A stretch of 64,000 bases of DNA from Mansonella perstans. Its lineage: Eukaryota > Nematoda > Chromadorea > Rhabditida > Onchocercidae. The notes under the pieces were generated by a model. That model did no database searches, was not told where the DNA came from, and saw only the letters and a list, made by a program, of their open reading frames with translations. Location: assembly GCA_037074765.1 (NCBI GenBank), contig JBAMDO010000006.1, positions 310,001 to 374,000 of the forward strand. Direction: 5' to 3'. Positions 30,401 through 42,400 of this stretch are shown piece after piece (within the stretch, counting starts at the first letter, position 1; every line of letters begins with the position of its first letter). The position numbers and the translations under genes were made by a program.

Positions 30401-33400
30401 CTGGTGGTACTCGTACTTTCAACTGAGCATCACAATTTTGTGTACCAAGTCGATTAAAACCCTAAAAAAGTTTATAAAATCTCAACTGAAGTTCTTTTAC
30501 AGATTTATCTGGTAAAAAGTTTTTTTCTTTTTCATTTCTTGCTTCAAATTTACTTGTAATTTAAACCATCTCTTGGAGAGCGGAAAATTTTCTTCAATAA
30601 TAACTTACTTGACATGTGACAGTTCCATCGAAATGCCTAGATACATCGGTAATTGTCAGGATACAGATTCCATCTTCACTGATAAATCTAATCTTATCTG
30701 ACATGGATAATGGCACTCCATTAATCATCCAAATTACCTGACACGATTTCGTATTTACACGTAAATATGAGAATTTCAAATTACAGGACTGAGAATTGGA
30801 AAACTTCAAATTTTTAAATAGTTTCAAGAATTCACTAAATTGACTTTACATGCGTTTATTGAACATTTTATGATAACTTTAAACATTTATATTCAATACA
30901 TCAATGTAATATTAAATGACAGTACCCAATTGAAAAAATCAATTTAAAGTTGGTAAAGAAGTGAAACTTACGTCTGGAGTCGGATCACCGGTAAGAACTG
31001 CTTTAAATTTAACCGTATCTCCTTCATTGCATTCGACATCTTGGATTACCGCCTAATAATGTTTTCAGCAAAATACTTCGAATCAGTCAAATTTTTAAAA
31101 CATCAAAGATTGTTATCAAATGCTAACTGATATCGTTCAAATTTATACATTGCGCAAAAATAAGCTAAGATTAATTTCCGGATCTCCAAGTATTATGCAT
31201 TTCGCATATATTATGTAAGTTTTCAGTTCAAAATCATTACAGCAGAAAAAGAACCTGGAATTCAGGTGCGATGTGATTCTTATCTGGATCTGGTTCCACC
31301 ATTAGCCTAGCATTTGTTTCAGCTGTGCCATATTCATTCTTAATTCGTGCTGTATAGATACCGCTATCTTCCGGCTGAGCGTCGCGAATTTCCAGCTTAG
31401 CATTTTGTCCGTCGTATTCCAATTTAAAATCGTGTGACGGCCGAAGTGGTTGCTCATCGACCAACCAAACCAGTTCTGGTTCTGGCCATCCCTCCACCTT
31501 AACAACAACTATATGTCCATTTATACAAGCAAAAATATATGTTAAAAGTTGCTACTACTGTTCATGAATTTAATGAACAAAAAAAAGACGAACCTGATAA
31601 GATTTTCAATACTAAACTGGGAAAAATTTTTAAAATAAGCCTAGGCACTGAAAACTTTCACATTTCAAGTAGGATGAGATTTAAATTTCTGTTTACTAAG
31701 TGGAAAGATGATGCAATTAAATTAAACTGACCTCACATTCAAACGACACTATTGCGCCTTCTTTCACTTCTTGATCTAACAATTTTGTGACAAATGCTGG
31801 TGGGGCTGCTTCTTTCTCAACTGAAATTATTCCATAAAAACTTCAATATCTTTGGTAGTAATAACAAAATGTTGACTGTTGAAACAATGTTAAACTACAA
31901 TGATACTTCATTTTTTCGATGGAATATTTTATAGTTTGATATTCTTTCTCATCAAAATAATCTCCCTTTGAGGTTGCATCTTTTAACCAGCTATTGTATC
32001 TATTTGCACAAGCTACAGCACAAAATAATTCTTTTAGAGTACGTAATTACATTTTAGTGCCAACTGAATATAGGTATGTGCTGTTATTTGACAGTTTAAC
32101 CAGTAACTTGTGCTTACTGTATTACGAATTGGTCACTTCAGTACTGACTAGGAACTGTTATCTGATATGATTCAGATGGTTTAAAAAAAAGAACCAATAT
32201 TGCTACGTCTTAACTGTAAATGATTTTAAATTTTTTATAATGAATATTAAATTGAAAGTGGTCAACACTGCAAATTACCTCTTAGCACTTTGAAAAATGC
32301 AGATGTAGATGCTTGTCCATATTCGTTAGTGGCCATACATGTATACCGTCCAGTATCTTCAACCTGTACCGGATCTATGGTTAAGGCAAAGAAACCATCC
32401 TCATCTGCATAGAATGTGTGCCTTTCATCTTCATGCAGTATCTGATCATCTTTATACCTGAAATCTAATCGATAGCAGATCGATCAATGATATGCTGAAT
32501 ATTAAAATGTATAGAGTAAAGATCACTTTCCGGTCACAGAGTTCTGTATTATAGCAAATGAAATTGCAGCTTAAAACAGAAGTAATCTGAACTATGTATG
32601 TAACACTAATTTCGAATTAATTGTATTGTATCTGAAGTAATCACCAAGTGATTTCAGGTAGTGGATAACCGGTAACTTTAAGACACATTTTTGCTGATGA
32701 TTCTTGCAGTGTCCTAAAACCATATTGTGTCTTGGTTACACGCGTACCTTGCATGTCAAGAGTGGTACCCGTTGTTGCTGAAACAACCAATTAAAAAGCC
32801 AAATCTTTATAAAATCAAACTTCTCAATCATGGCTAATAATAACGATTAATGAAGATGAAGAATTGTGCTGCATTTCATAAAGTAATAGAATTTTTCGAC
32901 AAATAATACATCCTCAGTTCAATCATTTCCAAATTCTGGACTCAGACATCTTCTAAGCCTAAAATCATAAAATGCTAACTCCAATCGACTGAGCTGCTGC
33001 CACCACTATACAAGCTCGTTGTTGAAGCCGTTGGGGATATTATTGGTGGTGATTTAATTTTCTTCCGCGGTGGTCCTTCATCGGGACCTGAAAACAAATA
33101 TTTTAGAGGATTGAAGATATAAAATTCAACAGAAAAACTCTAATTGATTTTCGTCGAATTTAAAGTACTTTATGGAATTAAAAATTTAAGTTCTCCTTCT
33201 TTCGAATCGAAATTTGGGATGAATCATACCAAACAAGCTTCTTGAAATTGTGGAATATTCGCTGAATTCTGACCGAACATCACTCATCGTAGCATCTAAT
33301 TCACTGATTGTGTCCACCTCCATATCTTGCTCTGTTGTTTTAGAAAATTTTAATAGTAAAAAAATTTGACAAAAATACTTACACCATGATGGATCCACCA

Positions 33401-36400
33401 GTTCCAGGCCACCATCATCGGCTTCCGTTAATTCAATTACATATAAACAGCGAAGTACCATATTTAATTTATTATTTTTGAAATTTAAATCTGAATTCAA
33501 TAGACTTCAAATGTTTGCAGCTATTAAACTATAAATTCTTTTGTAGCAATAAGAATAAGAAGCAATGCTGATATGCAGCCAAACTTCTTACTGGAATTTG
33601 ACAATAGAATTCAATGTGCCAGTTAATATTGAAGAAATCAGTAGGATCAAGTTTCAATTCGAAATTTTAGAATTCTTCTGCTTTCACATTTTCAAATTTA
33701 GAGTGAATTTGCATATTTGCAAATAAGCAGAATAAATTTTGGCGAATAGTCGAACAAAGTATTGCTCTAATATAAGATGGGATAGTCCGGCGAATAAAAG
33801 GAGAAGGTCGATGGTCGAGAGCAAATACCTCTAGTCTGAAGTTGAAGATAAAGCTTAAGCTAGCATGCTACAGGAAAAATGTTATTTATTGAAATTGTAG
33901 ATAGAGTATAGAGAAAAAGTTGCGGAATGAAAGAACTCGTTGAAATCGTTCTTTTTCAGTATCTATCAGCTACTTAAATGTGGCAGAGATGAAGATGAGG
34001 AGTTGAAAAGATAGTAATGAGACCCTAAATGTAAGAGTTCTTGTTTCTTGATGAGAGAAATGCTGTTGTTGTTTGAATCATTTCTCTGTTAGTCCAAAGT
34101 CTGACTCATCCTCCGAACTTCAGTTATCCTAGTTGTTCTATCTCATTTGTTATTTAAGACGAGAATATCTGTTGAATTACAACCCCCGCATACATGTAAC
34201 GAACCTTCAGAGAACTTCGTCAAGAATATTAAGCAGCTATAGAATAGACCAGTACTAGCAACATCGGCAACCGCAGAATTACTGCAGCTGATAGAGAAAA
34301 AGATAATGATAAGTTCGAGCTATTAAACTTCATTAACCATTTGTCACTGACAAATGTTTGCAGGATATAAATGTAATGATATAAAATTGCTTTCGTCAAA
34401 AATTCTTTTCCATTATTCCTATTTTATCTAATTTTTTTGAATGCAAATCGGAATAAGGAATGCCGGGAATATTCTAAATATTATGAAAATTTTTTGCATG
34501 CTTCTCAATTCCTTGTACTTTTGAACATATTTCCAAAGAATGATATTTGGACTTTAGTTTAGATTAAAATTGAACTTGAAATTTTCTTTTTCCAAATTTT
34601 TGTTTCGAAATATGTAAGCAAACCTATATATTTGTCGCTAATGATTTAAAGATCTTTTACATTTATTTTTTAATACAGAAATCATTTCTTCAGCGCATTT
34701 GATGTAAGCAAATTAAATTTTAAATTTATTATGATTTTTCAAAATAAAATTAAATTAAGAAAGGAAGGATTGATGAAAAAAATACATAAAAAAATAAAAA
34801 AATATATACCATCATGTTCCTGCATTTCACTCATGTTTTTCAACCAGGCTTGTTGAACAAATTCGATCGATTGGTCTTTCGCACTAATTTGAAACTCCGG
34901 AAGTCCCGGTTCATTAGGTTTAAACTCCAAAACCTCGGGTTTTGCTTCCGGAACTCGGATGGTATATTTGTCAAGCTGTATTAATATGGTACACTTATAG
35001 TTAGTTAATTGTTCATTCTGTCATTAATCAAATTAACCATTTCGCATGAATTGAATTTAGATTATTCATTATTATTAATTTTTTGTTGTTTCGAGCAATT
35101 CAATTAGTTCTCTCAAGTATTCTTGAAACGTAAAGCGTAATGTCTTACACGTATAGTGGCGTAATGTTTGTAAGTTGGCGTATCTTTGCTGCTGTTTTTG
35201 TCCGTAAACATTAATTTGTTTTTGAATAGAAATACATAGCGTTCAGTTGGTTCCTCATTACCTTCCCAGACCAGAAATGAATCCTAGAAAATAATAGTTT
35301 ATAACATTTGGGATTAGAATTTAAATTTGAACTTGGGAACTTAATTCATAGTTAGTTTATTGAGAATTATTTTAGAATGCGGAAAAAATATTCATTTTAA
35401 AATTTGAAAAATTAACGGCTTTTTTAATATCATTAGGAGATTGCTCAAGATATTTTTTACAGTCAGAGCAAACGAAATTATCTTTTCACTAATTTTTATC
35501 ATTCAGCAGCTCTCTTCTCCTTAAATATTGGAAATTTTTGTTTCCCAAAAATAAATAAAATGCAACAACTTTTCGACTGCTGATTATTCAAATTCCTTAG
35601 ATTAAAATGTCAGATAAGAAAAACATTAAATTTCGAAACAATTTTCTTGATTTGGAAAAAGTTAAATGTGAATGTTGTCGAATAAAATTTAGACTTGACA
35701 TGAAACACACAATTGTTTTTGTTTAATTGTCTCAATCTCATCAAAACTGTTTTATTGATTGTTCTCGTTGTCTCCTTGCATTTTGTTTAATTTGGCAAAA
35801 GCGATTAACTAACATGTCGATAAAGTCGGCCGAGTTTATTCAGATCGCCAGGATAGTGTTCAATATTCTTGATATATTTCATATCGGTGGCACGTTCTGG
35901 TATCGACATCATTAGTTCAAGAGCTTTTTGTGTTGTTTTTGTATCCAGTTTAGCCCGTGATGCATATTTAACAAATTCCTCAAATGATTTGCTTAATAAC
36001 AAATGATGGTATTGTTAGAAAGATTTTTTGAACACTGTGGAGTGAAGTGACATGACAAAATTTTGGTATCAACAACTGGTTCTTGCAGCGTTCATATTCG
36101 CTTTTTCAATCATCTTCTGCTGATTTAAAAATAAAGTTCTGTTTCAAATAGCCTTAGTACTTGGCATTTAATAAGGCCTAAGTGTGCAAATTTTAGAGGA
36201 GAAATAAACTTCATTCCTGGTTCAAAATAAACTTCAAATTTTGATTTTTTTCAGTTTCCTAGGATTCGGTGAAATTTGAAATACCTTGAAGTAATTCTGA
36301 TATTGAACAATACGATCAGCAATATTTTGCAGGTGCTCTTCGTATGTTTTTGTACCAGCTTCTATTTCATTACTCAACTCCTGAATGATAACACTGATCT

Positions 36401-39400
36401 GTTAATGATTTAGGAAGAATCGAGAAGTTCTAGCTAAAAATTAGAAAGGTAAGAAAGATGAGTTAAAAAATCAAATTTTAAATTAATGCTTTTTCAGTAC
36501 ATCTTCTGATCATTCTCTTCAATTTTTTGCACGTAAAATTATTCGAGAAACTTTCAAATTCATAAGTGGAATAAATGCAAAGAGTTTGTCAAAAAAAATT
36601 CCAAAATAAATAGGTAATCGAACATTTTATTCAACAGCATGAGACAAGAAAGAAAAAACCTGACAGTGAAATATATGTGCTTAACTGATTCGAATTTTTG
36701 GAATGAGTCCGTTTAAAAATAAATCTTCTAATATGCCTACCGATTGCGCAATTTTCATAGCTGTGCAAATATCAAGAATTTCCAAGTGCTTAGAAATGTA
36801 AGCTTAAAGTTGAACGATAAATTGAAAAATACGAAATTGAAAATTGTCATAGAGTAACGAAATATATTTATTTCAGAATGGAAAAGGGAAAGGAAATTTA
36901 AACAACCTTCACCGGTGCAATAAGGGAACGCTAACTTTTAAGAACTGTCATGAAAGCTAGGCCATGAAATTACAGTTATTATTGCAAATCAAAAGTTGAA
37001 AAAACTTTTGAGAATCGTAGAATTTGACCAGGAATTTGTAGAAACGATATAACATATAATGTTTGAAGACTCAGTGAACCAAAAGCATTTGTATTCATAC
37101 AAATTCGACGAGACCAAATTTCAGATATATTTTAAGGTAATGTGAAATATTGATCATATTGGAGATTAACAGCGATAATTGCGCACTTATTGCCAACAAA
37201 ATGATTCTAATGCATTTTAAAAGAAAGTTTTAGAAGGCGGAGAATTAATTTGAGAAAAAATTTGTAATTTAGGAAGTCGTAGAAAACAAGCAAATTTAAT
37301 TGGAATTCCACAATGCAACTTTTTCGAAGAAGACGAATCAGAGAAGCGCTAATTACAAAATTATCAATTTTTACACTCTTCACAAAGGATTTTTTCTAAT
37401 TTGAGAATGTTTGAAAACAACACTGTCTATGATAACTTTTCGATTCAAATCTTTAAATTTCAATTAAAGTCTCAATCCTGCCCTCTTCTGTCCATCTCGA
37501 GCACAGTTAGACTTATTGATGCACAAAACTGTTCTTATTCTCCCTATTTCTTAAATTTGAAAATTTAATAACTGAATTGTTAAGTTAACAAATCATTTAC
37601 GTTCAACGCCCTTTGAATACGTCCCAGCGTGAATAAAACAGTTATTTTCTTTTGTTTTGATGATCTAACGCGTTGCTTTTCTTTATATTAAATATAAAGG
37701 AAAATATTAACAGTTTTGCACCATTGAACTTCATTGAAATTTGCAAAAATTAAAGTATAAATTGAGACTATACAGTCTATCATTTTAGTGGTCACTTATT
37801 TTATTTGCGTTTTATATTTTATTATTAGCCGTTCGTTCAACATTTTTTTAGACTTATGAAACGATTTAATACAAAAGGAAGTAAATTTGAACCAAATTTT
37901 TATGAATTCACCCGGAATTCCCGCAAAAAAACTTTTTGCCGAGGAGTGGCTATCAAATGCAATTATTTTTTGATGTCTTACGAAGGAATTGGGATGTTGA
38001 AGTTAAGGAATGTAATTAACGTCACCAAAATTTAGCAAAGATCAATTTGCAGCAATTGTTAAAATTGATCATCTCAAGACCTCAAATCTTAAAAAGATCA
38101 TCTCAAAACCGAGAGAATTTGTGAAAAAGAAAACACTAGTGATGCCATAAAATGGAAGCGTTAGTTCTTTATGAATTTTTAAGTTTTAAGCTCAATTTTT
38201 AAGCCAGGATTAAACTGTAATATACACAATTGGTGATAGTCATTTCAGTGCTTAAACTGAAAAGAAACAACGGATACTTTTTGAAGTGAAACTTGCAGTA
38301 AGATTATCTGATAGTTTGTCAAATTAAATTTCTGGATTTATGCTCAGCAAATCGATGAAAAGCATTGAAAACTCTAGTGCCTTCGAATAGCACGGACCAA
38401 GAAGAAAGGCTCCAGTTCGAACAGTAATGCCTGACTTATTGGGCAATCAATGGTTCAAGAAACCCGAAATGGTATCTTATCCGATCCTTCTCCAATTAAC
38501 TTCCGCTTTTTCAATCATCTCAACAACTTTTCAAGTAGATAAAAAGCAGTATTTAGTAGATAAAAAGTCAAGTAGATAAAAAGCAGTATTTATCCAATCA
38601 CTGCATTTTCGATCACCTAAAAGTGATAAAAAAATATTTCTAGTTCACAAAAATGTACCACAATTAAAGGACGATCTATATGAACTTAATTTTGAAATTA
38701 ATGATCCAGAAATGCATTTGCTTTTGTTCTAATATAATTTGAATCTTGAATTATAAAATTTTTAAGCAATTGTACTTGTGCATGGATATAATCGGGGACG
38801 AAGTTTTTCATTAATGTTTTTCTTAAGATTTTTTCTAAATTTTTAAATTTTTTAAAAAAGTTCTTATTTTTACTCAACAGTTACTATTATCCAATAAATT
38901 CTAATTGCAAAATACAGTAGCTGATAAGCGTATTTGTTCTGAATAATCGACTAATCCAAACTTTTCTTTTATCCTACAGTCGACATACTTTTCTCTCTAA
39001 TTCATAAGTTATACGAAAGCGTCATTTTTTAATTGGTCGAATCAAATAACTAATCAAATTAGACAATCAAATTAGATCAAATTAGACAATAGACAAACTT
39101 CCAATATTAAAGAAATGAAAATTCTGACTGATTTTGAAGGCGAATTAGTCCTGGAAATCTTTATGGGAAATGTAATCGGCAAGAATTAAGAAAATTTAAG
39201 AATTTTGCTAAAATTGTTTTTCATAGCTTTAAAAGAAGCAAACGGGACAGTAATCAAAATAATGAAGTCTTTTTTTTGTTTTATGAAACCTCTATTGCTA
39301 TTACAGATATGGCAACTAATCACTGACCTCCTCATAAGTTTTGGTAAATATTTCGCTTATTTCAAATGATTGCACTTGACAGGGATAGCAATGCCAGATA

Positions 39401-42400
39401 TTAACTGGGATAAGGTCATTCACATGGATTAATTTAATAGGTATAAGAGAGTTAGTAAAATTATTGATCTATCAGTAGAGAAAGGTATAAAACACTAATT
39501 TCAACAAAATCCTTCATTAAAAAAATAAAAAAATTGACCTAACTTAGCTCTCTTTATCGGATTTTAAATACAAGAAGCATCTCTGTATATGAGAATTACT
39601 TTCAAGCAATTAACTTTCGAACAATTATACAGCATATTATAAAATAATTACTTATAAATAAAGAAAGGACAGAGAGAGAAACATTGATTGAAAATTTTTA
39701 AGGGAATGAGATAGCAATAGAAGCAGTTAAGAAAGACAAAGCCAACTTTGACTCTATGAAATATTCAAATTTATACTTTTGATTCAAATAAGTATTTAGC
39801 AAAATTAATTTTCCAGGTTGCTACAACAGCAAATCGGAATTTGCATATTAATTGTGAAAAATTAAATTAAATAACTTCCTAGCAAAAAGCATCTCTTATT
39901 ACATAGGAACATTAGGAGAAGACGAATTTATAATCAACATACATATGGCAGATTGTCTCGATTTCAGTAGAAAACAAACACTACTTTAACTATTGGAACT
40001 TAAATTCAAGTAATTTTATTGAAATATTGATTCGTAGAAAATAGATAAAACACACTATTGAAACAAAATTCAAGAACTTTGAAAAACAAGGAAAGAACTA
40101 AGAATAATGTTCGGGAAATTTTTAAATTTTTCATTTCTTTTTTTTAGTCTATATTAGTATTAATTGAATACTTCAAAAATCTTTTTGTAAAATTGAAAGT
40201 ATATATCAGTAGATTTAATTTTAAAAAATACTATTTTTCAGCTTTCAAAAAGCTGTGATCTGAGAATTTTCAAATAAATCTCGAGACTGAAAAATAAATT
40301 TCTAAATAATAGTTGAAAATAAACTGGGAGATGCTGCAATGATGTTATACTAGAAGATGTATTGTATGAATTGATTCTTCAAAAATTTTGAGAAATGAGT
40401 TTTGGAATTGTAAAATTACGACAGGAAAATTTTGTAATCGAAATATCGAAAATTGAAATTTGATATTTGGCGAGACATCATTAATGAAGTTTTATTTTGT
40501 CAAAAGCAAAATATTTTGTAAAATGTCTGATGAAAGCTGAATTTGTATATTCATATGAATGGTATCTCTGAATTGTTCCTCGATGAAAAAATTTAAATAT
40601 CATTGTCTAATTGAGAGCCAAAAGGATTTCAGTGGCATGTAAGCATATTTCAAATTATTAAAATTTTCTATTGTAATAATGGAAAGAATTGAAATAAACA
40701 CAAGAAGTAAAAAAAGAAAAAAAAAATCAGATAGAAAATTGAAATTGAAAATAATTGTGAAATATTGCCCAATTATTTGAGATTTTATGGGAAAATTTAT
40801 GTGATTCATTTTACATCAACAGTTCAAAATTAAAGTGAGGAGAAATGAAGGGAACAAAAATGAAAATAAAGATTTTAAAGTAGAGAAGAAATAAATGAAA
40901 AATTTCCATCATCAATTATTGGTATCATTAAATTTCGAGCTATTTGTTTAAGACAATGAAAAAAACGCAATCAAATAAAATTAGATTAATTAAAATGAAA
41001 TTGAAGAGCATTCGATGGATTAGATCAAAAATTAAGCGAGTTTAATATTAAATGAAATAAAAACTAAATTTCAATAGTATTTACTTCATGAGTTGAAAAT
41101 CAGAAAACTTCATTATCTGAGCAATTCATAGCTATCGCAACTTTTATATTAATGATCTGTTCCAAAAGAATTTAGGAGTAAAAGAATTTAAAAATAGAAT
41201 AGTAAAATTATTTGCATTTAAATATTAACTGAAAGCGGATTTACTGAATGCTATGCAGTAGGATGGGAAAAATTTATCAGCGGCTAATTGATTAAGTTTT
41301 GCATATGAATGGTACCAATAGATGATTATAACAGCAATAAGGACCGGGTTTCTTTACAGCTTTTGCTAGGCTGTAGAAATAAAACGCGAAAAAAAGAGAT
41401 TTGATGGATTAGTTTTCTCAGAATTGATTTCAGAAATGTTTGTGAAATATACAATATTTGCCCGCCCTTTTTAATTTTTTGTATTAGGTAACGAAGTACT
41501 GAATTAATCAGTGAAAAAGAGATAATTAGAGTTGATCAAGATGAAGCGAAGGACGAAAAATAAAAGGAAAATGGACTAAAATAACATAATGATGACAATA
41601 CAAGCACGTTCGAAAATGCAAATTAAAAATTTTAATTTTCAGTGAATAATAAGAACGCAGGAAATTCCTGAGAACTTACTAATAAATTTTGATTACACTT
41701 TTTGATAGTGTGATGAGAAATTTCCGCGAGTTGCAGTAGGTAAATTTGCATTTTTAATAAAAAAATTTTTTAGTGCCATACCTGTTGTTTAACATACCTG
41801 AATGAAATCACTGATAGTTTTTTGTTTAAGCAATTCCTGTACGCGCGGTAGATTATGATGAAACTGAATGTGTAATTTGAAATCACGTGATAGTCGTGTA
41901 AATGTCTGGCCCACTTTATTTGGATCATCCGAGTAGTATTGCAGGCCTTTCAGCATTATGCTAGAAATTTGGAGAATAATCAAATTTGTTTGTGAAAGTC
42001 AGAAAATGAATCTTTTTTTTTTACTTTTCTGCTGCCAACTCAATACTAGGCATAAAATGCCTACAAACCAAGGATGATGTGTCTTCTTAGACGTCCTCAT
42101 TACCACTTCTGTAACCTAAGGATTTCGACTGAATCAGCAATTTATTCTCGGGCACAGTAAACATACTTCGAGTGGAAATTGTGTAGTTGCTTCAGATTCA
42201 TCATCAATTCATCCTTGTTTGCTTTCACTTCTTCCGGAATATCCACATCATTCAGCGCTTTTAGATATGTATCAACAATCATTCGTAGTTCATTAACGAA
42301 TTCTTCCTCGGAACGCAGTAAATCATGATAAACTTGACTGTAAAATAAAATTTTGTCCAACATTGGAAATTTAACCTAGCACTTAGCAGCTAAAATTTTA

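Noticed and set aside
33382..33421. Short cassette exon in unc-89 that ends at the GTAAGT donor
   Set aside because: Splicing it to the CAACAG acceptor makes an in-frame TAG; direct joining of exon 10 to exon 11 keeps the frame and the worm sequence.
36381..41797. Possible autonomous transposon in the long unc-89 intron
   Set aside because: No transposase or reverse-transcriptase motif, long terminal repeat or terminal inverted repeat could be found by eye.
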